In this document: positions 8,927 to 17,159 of the stretch, piece by piece
Layout: each line of letters starts with the position of its first letter
Numbering within the stretch: the first letter of the stretch is position 1
From: Pseudovibrio sp000156235
GTDB taxonomy: Bacteria > Pseudomonadota > Alphaproteobacteria > Rhizobiales > Stappiaceae
NCBI RefSeq assembly: GCF_000156235.1
Contig: NZ_DS996807.1
Coordinates: 248,001-312,000, forward strand
Length of the DNA stretch: 64,000 bases
Direction of reading: 5' to 3'
Program-made: the position numbers and the translations under genes
The notes under the pieces: generated by a model
What the model saw: the letters and a program-made list of their open reading frames with translations, nothing else
What the model was told of the DNA's origin: nothing
The model's database searches: none

Positions 8927-10276
8927 ATGCAAGCAGCAGCGCTGGAGCAATTCTTCGCTCAGGAAACAGATGATCCCCTCCGTTACGCTTTCCAGCGACG
9001 GGGCGCACATATGCCCGGATCTGCTGGAGAAGCCGTTGCTGAAGATGCTCACCAGCAAGTCTGGCAAGAAATCCAGCGATCCAGTCGCTCTGGCATGGCG
9101 GTCATGTACTTGCATGTTCCGTTCTGCGCCAATCATTGTCTGTTTTGCGGCTTCTATCGCAACAAGTGGCAGGAAGAGCACTCCGCTCCTTATGCTGACG
9201 CGCTGATCAAAGAGTTGGAGCTGGAAGCGTCTTCCCCTACTTCCCAAAGTGCACCAATCAACGCAGTCTATTTTGGCGGAGGAACTCCAACAGCGCTTCA
9301 CGCAAATGACCTTGCCCGCGTCATCCGCCGCATCCGCGAGCTTTATCCGCTCTCAGCCGATTGCGAGATCACTGTCGAAGGCCGCATCTTCCATTTCGAT
9401 GATGAAAAGATTGATGCCTGTCTGGATGCTGGTGCGAACCGTTTTTCTACTGGGGTTCAGTCCTTCAACACCAAAGTCCGTAAGCGGCAGGGGCGCAAAG
9501 CAACCGGTGAAGAAGCCATTCGCTTCTTCGAAGGGCTTAGAGATAGAAATCGCGCTGCTGTCGTTTGTGACCTGATATTGGGCTTGCCCTATCAAAGCGA
9601 AGAGGTCTGGCGGCAGGACCTTAAAACCGTTGTGGATCTGGAGCTCGATGGCGTCGATCTTTACACGCTCGCCGTGTTTCCCGGCAGTCTTCTCTCAAAA
9701 GCCATCGCAAAAGGCTCCTGCGACCCAGCAGCGCCTCTTCCGCAACAAGGAGGCATGTATGGCGAGGGATTGGAGTACATGCGTCAGTACGGCTGGAAAC
9801 AGATCTCTTCCAGTCACTGGGGTCGACAAACCCGCGAGCGTAATCTTTACAACACGCTGATTAAGTCCGGCGCGGACTGTCTGGCCTTTGGGTCTGGGGC
9901 AGGCGGAAACATCAATGGTTATTCCTACGGCATCCATGGAGGAATCGTGGACTACATGAGGTGCCTGGAGGATGGGGAGAAGCCTCTGTCGCGGTTGCAC
10001 AGAACTGACCCATTGTCTTCTCCCCTCAATTTCCTGGCAGCCGGCATTGAAGAGATGCGCCTCGACCTTGCCCGTCTGGAGCGTGCAGATCCCAAAGCAA
10101 ACGGATTCCGAAGCTCAATCGACCCACTGTTGAGCAATTGGCGCAGAACGGGCTTGATTGCGGGTGAAGAGATCATCTCGCTCACAACGGCAGGCCGTTT
10201 CTGGCACCAGACCCTTCTCACTTATCTCAAGGCTGCCTTTAAGCTGCATTCCGCCAGCTTGCAGCCAGTAACCTGA
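8927..10276 (+). CDS. hutW: Heme-utilisation radical SAM protein HutW
   Basis: A 449-residue radical SAM protein of the HemN/CPO3-related HutW family. The [4Fe-4S] cluster motif is visible as CANHCLFC (CxxxCxxC) near residue 65, followed by the GGGTPTAL glycine motif and a C-terminal HemN-like domain. HutW proteins occur next to hutX/hutZ in heme-uptake loci. Related enzymes (ChuW) open the heme ring without using oxygen; that activity is inferred here. hutX follows 20 bp downstream, which supports the assignment. No heme receptor or TonB genes are in the window, so the pair may serve heme taken up by a system elsewhere. Confidence 0.88.
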   Translation: MQAAALEQFFAQETDDPLRYAFQRRGAHMPGSAGEAVAEDAHQQVWQEIQRSSRSGMAVMYLHVPFCANHCLFCGFYRNKWQEEHSAPYADALIKELELEASSPTSQSAPINAVYFGGGTPTALHANDLARVIRRIRELYPLSADCEITVEGRIFHFDDEKIDACLDAGANRFSTGVQSFNTKVRKRQGRKATGEEAIRFFEGLRDRNRAAVVCDLILGLPYQSEEVWRQDLKTVVDLELDGVDLYTLAVFPGSLLSKAIAKGSCDPAAPLPQQGGMYGEGLEYMRQYGWKQISSSHWGRQTRERNLYNTLIKSGADCLAFGSGAGGNINGYSYGIHGGIVDYMRCLEDGEKPLSRLHRTDPLSSPLNFLAAGIEEMRLDLARLERADPKANGFRSSIDPLLSNWRRTGLIAGEEIISLTTAGRFWHQTLLTYLKAAFKLHSASLQPVT

Positions 10277-10296
10277 AACCATCAAGAAGAGACAGC

Positions 10297-10791
10297 ATGA
10301 CCGCACAAATCACAGAGCTGAAAGAGAAACTTGCAGAAAACCCAGCTGGCATTCTGGAGAGCATTGCCAAGGAGCATGGTCTCTCAATGGCTGACACAAT
10401 CCGTTGCCTGCCGGAAGAAATGTGGCGTGAGCATTCTGGTGAGCGTTTTGATGAAGTTATCAAAGCGATCCCATCATGGGGCAACGTCACCAGCATCGCA
10501 AACACAGGCGACATGATCTTCGAGGTGAAAGGTCCATTCCCGGAAGGTTCTTACGCGCGTGGTTTCTATAACCTCAAGCAGACAGAAGGTGGCTTCTCTG
10601 GTCACATCAAAGCTGATGCCTGCCATTCTATCCTGTTCCTGAAGCGCCCATTCTTCTCCAAGCTGGCAGTTTCCATCAACTTCCTGAATGCGGATGGCGA
10701 TTGCTACCTGAAGATCTTCCTTGGCCGTGATGAGGAAGGCCAGATCAAAGAAGATCAGCTTGAAAAATTCGATGAACTCGCGAGCTGGTGA
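10297..10791 (+). CDS. hutX: Heme utilisation cytosolic carrier protein HutX
   Basis: A 164-residue member of the ChuX/HutX family, cytosolic heme-binding proteins that deliver heme to a degrading enzyme. The N-terminal half is helical (ELKEKLAENPAGILESIAKE), and the C-terminal half has the family's beta-rich core with the GDMIFEVKGPFPEG region. It starts 20 bp after hutW and is probably co-transcribed. A hairpin terminator at 10854-10876 lies between it and the convergent MAPEG gene. Confidence 0.88.
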   Translation: MTAQITELKEKLAENPAGILESIAKEHGLSMADTIRCLPEEMWREHSGERFDEVIKAIPSWGNVTSIANTGDMIFEVKGPFPEGSYARGFYNLKQTEGGFSGHIKADACHSILFLKRPFFSKLAVSINFLNADGDCYLKIFLGRDEEGQIKEDQLEKFDELASW

Positions 10792-10853
10792 ACCTGCGAG
10801 ACATCCAAGTCATAGGTCCACGACCTCTCTCACTGTGAGCCTATGAAAAGCAG

Positions 10854-10879
10854 AAGCCGGGGCATCGCTCCGGCTTTTC
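10854..10879. terminator. Bidirectional terminator between hutX and the MAPEG gene
   Basis: AAGCCGG / CCGGCTT with a 9-nt loop, followed by a short T-run on the plus strand. It separates the two convergent genes. Confidence 0.75.
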
Positions 10880-10882
10880 TGT

Positions 10883-11449
10883 TTACACAAACATTGCGAC
10901 AATCAGATAACTCGCCATTCCATACAAGCACAGCAAACTCAGGCTCATGAACAGGCCGCGCAATCCGGTTTGTGCTGAAAGATAGCTGTAGGTGTAGCCA
11001 AGGCGTGAAACTGCGAAACCGACAATCCAGACTTGAGCCATCAGTGCAACCGGTGAAACCATTGCGACAACAGCAGCCAGAAGCACAAAGTAGATGGAGT
11101 TCTCGGTCGTGTTCCGATGCGCATTGTGCCGCCGCTCCAACGCATCACGAGCTTCCTGAGCAATAGATTGAGGACGCCCACCTTTCTCCTCCCACTCTTC
11201 AGGTGTAGCGGCCAGATCATGCTTAGCCCGCGTAAGTTCGGTCACGGTCATTAGCCAACTGTGGTTACCGAGCAGCAGCACCGCAGCAATGATCACTGCA
11301 TCAACGACTTCAGGGGAGGGCAGCGCAATGACAAGCGGCTCAACGCCAAAAACGAGTAGATTGATGAGCAAACTGAAACCGACCAAAGCAAAGGGATAGG
11401 CTTTCACCATCAACGTTGCCCGCGAGTTATTCACCTCAGCAATGTCCAT
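10883..11449 (-). CDS. MAPEG family membrane protein
   Basis: An integral membrane protein of 188 residues of the MAPEG superfamily (microsomal glutathione transferase-like). Four hydrophobic segments are visible, starting at PFALVGFSLLINLLVFGVEP. The MAPEG-type sequence RRHNAHRNTTENSIYFVLLA lies near the middle. The ATG at 11449 follows GGGGAG by 7 nt; a longer open frame reaching 11563 has no comparable ribosome site and reads through a non-hydrophobic extension. The substrate is unknown. Confidence 0.8.
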   Translation of the reverse strand: MDIAEVNNSRATLMVKAYPFALVGFSLLINLLVFGVEPLVIALPSPEVVDAVIIAAVLLLGNHSWLMTVTELTRAKHDLAATPEEWEEKGGRPQSIAQEARDALERRHNAHRNTTENSIYFVLLAAVVAMVSPVALMAQVWIVGFAVSRLGYTYSYLSAQTGLRGLFMSLSLLCLYGMASYLIVAMFV

Positions 11450-11666
11450 AGTGCCGCTCCCCCTAGCGCATTCCTTGAAAGTTACCCCAGGGCAAAGGCT
11501 ACGATTTTTGAGGGAAACCGTAAACCTGTCATTCCCAACACGTGGTGATAGGCTGGGCTGCAATGGCGGACTGTTGAAAATTCTGTGGGTTTACCACCCC
11601 TGCTTGTTTTGAGGTCTGCAAAACTTGTCAGTACCCGAGAGAATTAATTGAGTATCATTAAGTTAA

Positions 11667-11696
11667 CTTGAAACCTTCGCCGCTAACCGCCATATT
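11667..11696 (+). promoter_or_regulatory. RpoH (sigma-32) type promoter of hsp20
   Basis: CTTGAA (11667-11672), a 17-nt spacer, then CCATATT (11690-11696). This fits the alphaproteobacterial RpoH consensus (CTTGAA, 17-18 nt, CYTATNT-like). Initiation near 11703 would place the ROSE-like element exactly at the 5' end of the message. Confidence 0.75.
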
Positions 11697-11702
11697 CCAG
11701 AG

Positions 11703-11787
11703 GAAAGACCGAGGGCGAGATGCCCTCACACCGGATGCCTATTGAGGGTCTGGAGCTGGGTCGCTTTGAAGAAGGACTTGGATTATG
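11703..11787 (+). promoter_or_regulatory. ROSE-like RNA thermometer in the hsp20 leader
   Basis: The leader can fold into a branched structure. AGACC (11706-11710) pairs with GGTCT (11747-11751) around a perfect GAGGGC/GCCCTC hairpin (11711-11727). The last hairpin pairs 11756-11766 with 11772-11781: TCGCTT opposite AAGGA, with one bulged G at 11763, and a 5-nt loop. This hides the Shine-Dalgarno AAGGA, which lies 8 nt before the ATG. The UYGCU/AGGA pairing with a bulged G is the hallmark of ROSE thermometers, which block translation of small heat-shock genes at low temperature. Confidence 0.78.
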
Positions 11788-12213
11788 ACGCGAGTATCTG
11801 CGTTTTCGAGCCCATTTATGTTGGGTTTCGACGATATCGAGCGTGTATTGGATAGGGTGAGCAAAGCAGCCAACGATGGCTATCCGCCCTACAATATCGA
11901 ACGCTTAGCTGCCACCGACGAAAAAGGTGAAGTCATCCGCATTACGCTCGCCGTAGCGGGTTTCACACGTGACCAACTGGATGTTTCTGTTGAGGAAAGC
12001 CAGCTGGTAATCCGTGGCCGCCAACAAGAAGACAAAACTCGCCAATACCTTCACAGGGGTATAGCTGCACGTCAGTTCCAACGCGCTTTTGTTTTGGCTG
12101 AAGGCATTGAGATTTTGGGGGCAGACCTGCGTGATGGTCTGTTGTCTATTGATCTTGCTCGTCCAGAGCCAGAGCGCATCGTTCGCCGAATTGAAATCTC
12201 GGCGGGGGACTGA
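11785..12213 (+). CDS. Small heat-shock protein, Hsp20/IbpA family
   Basis: An ATP-independent holdase chaperone of 142 residues. The alpha-crystallin domain spans roughly residues 35-130, with PPYNIERL, ITLAVAGFTRDQLDVSVEES and the C-terminal GLLSIDLARPEPERI containing a variant of the usual IxI tail. It lies behind an RpoH-type promoter and a ROSE-like leader, so both transcription and translation should rise on heating. The DUF1150 gene follows 168 bp downstream, an arrangement common in alphaproteobacteria. Confidence 0.93.
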   Translation: MTRVSAFSSPFMLGFDDIERVLDRVSKAANDGYPPYNIERLAATDEKGEVIRITLAVAGFTRDQLDVSVEESQLVIRGRQQEDKTRQYLHRGIAARQFQRAFVLAEGIEILGADLRDGLLSIDLARPEPERIVRRIEISAGD

Positions 12214-12381
12214 GGTTAAAGGAACATTCCTACCTTCGCGCTGATCTGAATATTGAAGCGTATCGCTGAAATCTGGCCTCTCAGCTTTCGGGTAAAGATG
12301 CGTGATAAAATAAAGACTTAGAGCCTGACACGTGATTGCAAAAGACCGTGACATGCTCTGATAACTTCCAAGGAGAAGGCG

Positions 12382-12642
12382 ATGACACGCGCCCCTTCTG
12401 TGCTGGCCGACGACCCGTACGAAAATTTTGAAGAACTTGGAGCTGGTGAAGTCGCTTATGTAAGGCGCGTTTCTCCAAATGATCTCAAGAAGATGTTCCC
12501 AGATGCTGAGTTGCAGGATGCTGATTTGCCAGCATGGGCATTGCTCGCTGCAGATGGAACACCGCTGGTTCTGACAGACACTCGCAATGCTGCAATTGCA
12601 AACGCGATCGAGAATGATCTGGAAGCTCTGAGCGTCCACTAA
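12382..12642 (+). CDS. DUF1150 family protein
   Basis: An 86-residue acidic protein of the DUF1150 family, of unknown function. The recognisable parts are VAYVRRVSPNDLKKMFP and DLPAWALLAADGTPLVLTD near the C-terminus. In many alphaproteobacteria it directly follows hsp20, as here, so a link to the heat-shock response is likely but unproven. It has an AAGGAG ribosome site 5 nt before the ATG. Confidence 0.85.
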   Translation: MTRAPSVLADDPYENFEELGAGEVAYVRRVSPNDLKKMFPDAELQDADLPAWALLAADGTPLVLTDTRNAAIANAIENDLEALSVH

Positions 12643-12751
12643 CCCTATTCCTGCACTCATCGAAGGGTGAGGTTAAAAGAAGAGGCATACGCGCAGAAAA
12701 GCTGCTGCAGCGCATAGAAATACTCTTCAAAACCAGTGAATTAGGCAAAGA

Positions 12752-12788
12752 AAAAGCCTGGATTGGAATGCGTCCGATTCAGGCTTTT
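12752..12788. terminator. Bidirectional terminator between DUF1150 and ptsN genes
   Basis: A long, nearly perfect hairpin. AAAAGCCTGGATTGGA pairs with TCCGATTCAGGCTTTT across the 5-nt loop ATGCG. It has A/T runs on both sides and stands between convergent genes. Confidence 0.88.
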
Positions 12789-12811
12789 CTGTTTTTATGA
12801 GCTGACCGGCC

Positions 12812-13279
12812 TCAAGCTGCGCTTGGCGAAGCCTGTGGGTGGGTCAGAATAGAGTAAATTGCAGCAGCATCTGTGGTCGCGCGCAGTTTGCTCGCAACAT
12901 CAGCATCTCTCAGAAGTCGTGCAACACGTGCCAGAGCTTTCAGATGGTCCGCTCCAGCGCCTTCCGGTGCCAGCAATACAAAGATCAGATCAACAGGCTG
13001 GTCATCCAAGCTGTCGAACTCGATCGGTTTGTCCAGTCGCGCAAACAAACCGTGCAACCCGTCTAGGTTCACGATTTTTCCATGCGGAATTGCAATGCCG
13101 TTTCCGACACCTGTAGAGCCGAGACGTTCGCGTTGGAGCAGCGTATCAAAGATATCGCGCTCAGTTTCTCCGCAAATCTCAGAGGCCCGTTCTGCAAGTT
13201 CCTGCAGGGCTTGTTTCTTGCTGTTTGCCTTAAGATTGGCAATGACAGCTTCAGGACGAAGAAGTTCGTTCAGATCCAT
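12812..13279 (-). CDS. ptsN: PTS nitrogen-regulatory protein EIIA-Ntr
   Basis: The EIIA-type phosphoacceptor of the nitrogen-related phosphotransferase system, 155 residues. It begins MDLNELLRPEAVIANLKANS, and the phosphorylated histidine lies in GNGIAIPHGKIV. It influences potassium and nitrogen homeostasis and stress signalling rather than sugar transport. The ATG at 13279 gives the conserved N-terminus. ATGs further upstream (13297) are possible, because AAGGA sits almost against the 13279 start. It is the last gene of the rpoN-hpf-ptsN cluster. Confidence 0.93.
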   Translation of the reverse strand: MDLNELLRPEAVIANLKANSKKQALQELAERASEICGETERDIFDTLLQRERLGSTGVGNGIAIPHGKIVNLDGLHGLFARLDKPIEFDSLDDQPVDLIFVLLAPEGAGADHLKALARVARLLRDADVASKLRATTDAAAIYSILTHPQASPSAA

Positions 13280-13304
13280 TCCTTGATCCGTGTTCATGCA
13301 AAAT

Positions 13305-13330
13305 ACAAAGCCGGTTAACACCGGCTTTGT
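13305..13330. terminator. Hairpin between hpf and ptsN
   Basis: A perfect 10-bp inverted repeat (ACAAAGCCGG / CCGGCTTTGT) with a 6-nt loop, in the 75-bp gap after hpf. It could be a partial terminator or a processing site that lowers ptsN expression relative to hpf. Confidence 0.6.
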
Positions 13331-13354
13331 ACAGGGTCACGATGACCATGATTA

Positions 13355-13945
13355 TTAGTTAGGGGCAGCCCCGTTGGAAAGATTTGGATCAATCCAGCCA
13401 ACGTTTCCATCGTGACGACGGAATACGACATTTACCTCACCATTACCAGCGTTGCGGAACACTACAACGGGAGCTTCACTTAAATCTAGCTCCATAACTG
13501 CCATACCAACAGTCAGTGTTTTCACCTTCGCTTCGGTTTCTGCAACCACAAGTGGGCTGTAGTCGGCGGGTACCTCTTCTTCCTGCTCAGGATCAGCAAG
13601 AACATACGATGTTGCACCGTACGTTTCCCACTCTGCAGGGAGACCATTTGTGTGGTGGTCGTTTAACTTTCTGTTATAGCGCCTTAGCCTTTTCTCAATG
13701 CGTTCGGCTGCTTTGTCGAAACTTTGGCGTGGATCCTGGCTATCACCCGAAACCTGAAGCACCACACCTGTACTGAGGTGGACTGTGCATTCGGAACGGA
13801 AGCCAGAGCCTTCGCGCGCGATTGTCACATGACCCGTATATGCGCCTGGGAAATATTTATCCAGTGCATCGGAAATCCGGTCTTCAACGTGAGTTCTGGT
13901 TGCATCACCAATGTCCACGTTCCTCCCCGAAATTCTAATTGTCAT
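13355..13945 (-). CDS. hpf: Ribosome hibernation-promoting factor, long form
   Basis: A long-form HPF (196 residues) that dimerises 70S ribosomes in stationary phase or stress. The N-terminal S30AE domain (MTIRISGRNVDIGDATRTHV, with RIEKRLRRYNRKL near residue 90) is joined by a linker to the C-terminal dimerisation domain (VGMAVMELDLSEAPVVVFRN). Short HPFs lack this second domain. It lies between rpoN and ptsN, the standard arrangement. The 218-bp gap to rpoN leaves room for its own promoter. Confidence 0.95.
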   Translation of the reverse strand: MTIRISGRNVDIGDATRTHVEDRISDALDKYFPGAYTGHVTIAREGSGFRSECTVHLSTGVVLQVSGDSQDPRQSFDKAAERIEKRLRRYNRKLNDHHTNGLPAEWETYGATSYVLADPEQEEEVPADYSPLVVAETEAKVKTLTVGMAVMELDLSEAPVVVFRNAGNGEVNVVFRRHDGNVGWIDPNLSNGAAPN

Positions 13946-14163
13946 GGGAACCTCTTATGTTGTGTCGACTTAATCGCTGACAGGTTCTTCAGCTAAAGAG
14001 CAAAGAACCCTTCAACACATGTAGTTTGGACCAGCTAAGTTTAAAGTGCTACTGTTTTCGAGTTCTTAGAAAAATCTATGAGAACAGAAAAACATCCTAT
14101 AGAGGTTATTAACCGATACGGACCCTATTATCTCTCTTTGAAACTATGAGAAATATCAGTGGT

Positions 14164-15702
14164 TTAGGTGAGGCTTTTCTTTTCTCTGCGCCGCTGCACA
14201 GAGCTGGGAATCCTTAATGCTTCCCGATACTTAGCTACAGTTCGTCGCGCTATATCCACACCGTCATCTTTCAGAATTTTCACAAGAGCGTCATCTGAGA
14301 GAATCTTCTTGGGATCTTCGGCATCAATCAGCTGCTTTATCCGGTAGCGTACTGATTCCGCTGAGTGCGATTCACCGCCTTCAGAAGACGCAATTGCGGC
14401 AGAAAAGAAGTACTTAAGCTCAAAAATTCCGCGCGGTGTTGCGATGTATTTGTTGGAGGTCACACGGCTCACAGTGGATTCATGCATACCAATGGCGTCT
14501 GCGACCACACGCAGGTTCATCGGACGCAGATGTTGTACACCATAAGTGAGAAAACCATCCTGCTGCCGCACAATTTCCGAAGAGACCTTCAGGATTGTCC
14601 GTGCACGCTGATCCAGGCTCTTCACAAGCCAGTTCGCGGTCTGCAGGCTATCCGTGAAGTATGCCAGCTCCTTATCCTTCTTGGAGCTCTGGGAGATCTC
14701 GGAGTAATAGCTCTGGTTCACCAGTACCTTCGGCAAGCTCTCAGTGTTAAGCTCAACAGTCCAGCCGCCATCAGAAGCCGGGCGAACAAACGCATCAGGA
14801 ACAATCGGCTGTGCAACTTCAGTGTTGAATGCTGCGCCGGGTTTTGGATTGAGTTCTTTAATCTCAAGGATCATGTCCTTGAGGTCTTCATCATCAACCT
14901 TACAAATCCGCCTCAGCTTCGTCAGATCATGCAGTGCCAGCAACTCGATGTTCTCGACCAGAGCCTGCATGGCAGGATCATAGCGGTCTTTCTCTTTGAG
15001 TTGTAGTTTCAGGCACTCAGAAAGGTCACGTGCGAATACACCAACAGGATCAAGACCCTGCAGTGCAAGAATAACCCGTTCCAGATCTTGCTCAGTCACA
15101 CCCAGGCGCGCAGACATCTCTTCTGCATCAATGCGCAGATATCCGCTCTCATCAAGGCAATCGATAAGCTGTTGCGCGATCAGAATGTCAGTAGGATTGG
15201 AAACAGCAAAACCCAACTGCTCCTGCAGGTGTTCACTGAGTGAAACTTCTGCAGCTACAAAGGCTTCCAGATTATAGTCAGAAGCGCCTGAAGAAGCATT
15301 GTGACTAGGCGCCTGCCAGTTGTCGGCCTTCTGCTGAACAGGGTCAACGGACTGGCTCTCGCCATTGTCATCAGGAAAGACATTGGAGAGCTCAGAGTCC
15401 AGACTGCTTGAAATGGCTTCAGGTGTTGTCTCAAGCTCATTGTTGAGCCAATCACCTTCCTGCATCTCAGCAGAACCACTCTCGTTATCAGAAGAGTTGT
15501 CAGGAGCGGAGGTTTCTGTAGTTGGACCAGCTCCATCCGGGCTGTCATCCCGTTCCAAAAACGGGTTACTTTCCAACTCACTATTGATATGTGCAATCAG
15601 GTCCACATTCGACAGCTGCAACAGCTTGATCGCCTGCATCAGTTGCGGCGTCATGACAAGCTGTTGGCTTTGTCTGAATTCTAATTTTGGACCGATTGCC
15701 AT
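14164..15702 (-). CDS. rpoN: RNA polymerase sigma-54 factor
   Basis: The alternative sigma factor for -24/-12 promoters, needing AAA+ activators. It has 512 residues. The glutamine-rich region I (RQSQQLVMTPQLMQAIKLLQ) is at the N-terminus, followed by an acidic Ser-rich linker (about residues 50-130). The core-binding domain follows, and the C-terminal RpoN box is seen as ARRTVAKYRE close to the end. lptB lies 74 bp upstream and hpf 218 bp downstream on the same strand. Confidence 0.97.
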   Translation of the reverse strand: MAIGPKLEFRQSQQLVMTPQLMQAIKLLQLSNVDLIAHINSELESNPFLERDDSPDGAGPTTETSAPDNSSDNESGSAEMQEGDWLNNELETTPEAISSSLDSELSNVFPDDNGESQSVDPVQQKADNWQAPSHNASSGASDYNLEAFVAAEVSLSEHLQEQLGFAVSNPTDILIAQQLIDCLDESGYLRIDAEEMSARLGVTEQDLERVILALQGLDPVGVFARDLSECLKLQLKEKDRYDPAMQALVENIELLALHDLTKLRRICKVDDEDLKDMILEIKELNPKPGAAFNTEVAQPIVPDAFVRPASDGGWTVELNTESLPKVLVNQSYYSEISQSSKKDKELAYFTDSLQTANWLVKSLDQRARTILKVSSEIVRQQDGFLTYGVQHLRPMNLRVVADAIGMHESTVSRVTSNKYIATPRGIFELKYFFSAAIASSEGGESHSAESVRYRIKQLIDAEDPKKILSDDALVKILKDDGVDIARRTVAKYREALRIPSSVQRRREKKSLT

Positions 15703-15776
15703 AGAGTTATTTCATCCTCCAAGTGCCGCAAGCTAACTTGCAACACTCTTCTACGCAATTCGGCATAGGTTGGAAA

Positions 15777-16571
15777 TCAAAGAGTGAACTGTTCCCCGAG
15801 ATACAAACGCCTTACATCCGGATCTGCAACGATCTGATGCGGTTTGCCTTCCGTCAGAACTTCACCCGCCGCGATAATGTAAGCGCGGTCAATCAGGCCA
15901 AGCGTTTCACGCACGTTATGGTCTGTAATGAGGACACCAATGCCACGTTGTGTCAGGTGGCGCACAAGCTGCTGGATGTCGCCCACAGCAATCGGGTCAA
16001 TACCCGCAAATGGCTCATCAAGCAGCATAAAGGATGGACGAGATGCAAGCGCACGCGCAATCTCCACGCGGCGACGTTCACCACCACTGAGCGCGATACT
16101 TGGTGATTTGCGCAGGTGCGTAACACCAAACTCAGTCAGCAGAGAATCCAGATCCTCTTCGCGGCGCTTCTTGTTCGGCTCCACCACTTCCAGCACGGCA
16201 CGAATGTTGTCTTCAACGGACAGGCCGCGGAAAATGGAAGCTTCCTGAGGAAGGTAGCCAACGCCCAATCGTGCACGACGATACATCGGCAGCTGTGTCA
16301 TATCGAAGTTATCGAGACGAATAGCACCGTGATCCGGGCGGATAAGGCCAGTGATCATGTAAAAGCAGGTGGTCTTACCAGCACCGTTTGGTCCCAGCAG
16401 TCCAACAGCTTCGCCGCGACGCACATTCAAGCTAACGTGTTTTACAACCTGACGACGTCCATAACTTTTGCCGATGCCATCAACTTCCAGCACCGCTTCG
16501 GAAGGATCAGCATATTTGATGCCTTCTGGCTGATGCGTTGGGATCTGAGGATCAATTGGGTGTGCACTCAA
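15777..16571 (-). CDS. lptB: Lipopolysaccharide export ATP-binding protein LptB
   Basis: The cytoplasmic ATPase of the LptB2FG complex that extracts LPS from the inner membrane. The 264-residue protein has Walker A GLLGPNGAGKTT, signature LSGGERRRVEIARA, Walker B MLLDEPFAGIDP and H-loop ITDHNVRETL. The first ~28 residues form an extension before the ABC core, common in alphaproteobacterial versions. It follows lptA by 18 bp, and rpoN comes next. Confidence 0.96.
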   Translation of the reverse strand: MSAHPIDPQIPTHQPEGIKYADPSEAVLEVDGIGKSYGRRQVVKHVSLNVRRGEAVGLLGPNGAGKTTCFYMITGLIRPDHGAIRLDNFDMTQLPMYRRARLGVGYLPQEASIFRGLSVEDNIRAVLEVVEPNKKRREEDLDSLLTEFGVTHLRKSPSIALSGGERRRVEIARALASRPSFMLLDEPFAGIDPIAVGDIQQLVRHLTQRGIGVLITDHNVRETLGLIDRAYIIAAGEVLTEGKPHQIVADPDVRRLYLGEQFTL

Positions 16572-16589
16572 GGGCGTGGCCTATTTGCT

Positions 16590-17159
16590 TTAGTTCTTAT
16601 TTTCAAGGCTGTTTGGCTGCAAAAGCATCCGCACACGACCGGTGTTGCCGCCGGTTCCACTGGAATCCAGATTTGCTTTGCCGGTTTCCAGATTGATCAC
16701 AAGGCGTTTGCCAACAATCACGTTTGGTCCCTGGCTCAGGGTCACGCGCTTACCGGTCATCACAACGATCTGCTTTTCCATGTCAAAGCTGGCGTCATCA
16801 CCAGTGGCAACCTGATCCTTGGAGGAAACAAGCACGTCGCCTTTAGCTTCAAGGCGGGAGATCGACTGCTGAACAGGCTGTCCGTCTGCGTTGCCATTGG
16901 CCATGGAGCCGCTGTAAAACACGATCAAACGCTGAGCTTCCAGCTTCGCTTCACCCTGGGTGACGACAACATTGCCGCTGAAGATAGCGCTTTTGTCTTT
17001 GTCACGAACCTGAAGGTTAGTAGCTTCAATCTCTATAGGTTCTTTATTGTCAGAACCGAAACCTGCAAATGAATCGGAGAACGTTTGCGCATGGGCCATT
17101 CCAGCCAGCCCGAGTGCCATAATACAAGATAGAGAGAATATCCTCATCCGGTTAATCAT
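16590..17159 (-). CDS. lptA: Lipopolysaccharide transport periplasmic protein LptA
   Basis: The periplasmic bridge protein carrying LPS from LptC to the outer-membrane LptDE. It has 189 residues with a signal peptide (SLSCIMALGLAGMAHAQ) and an OstA-like beta-jellyroll core (PIEIEATNLQVRDKDKSAIF, GNVVVTQGEAKLEAQRL). Its ATG overlaps the lptC stop by 4 bp, so the two are translationally coupled. Confidence 0.93.
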   Translation of the reverse strand: MINRMRIFSLSCIMALGLAGMAHAQTFSDSFAGFGSDNKEPIEIEATNLQVRDKDKSAIFSGNVVVTQGEAKLEAQRLIVFYSGSMANGNADGQPVQQSISRLEAKGDVLVSSKDQVATGDDASFDMEKQIVVMTGKRVTLSQGPNVIVGKRLVINLETGKANLDSSGTGGNTGRVRMLLQPNSLENKN

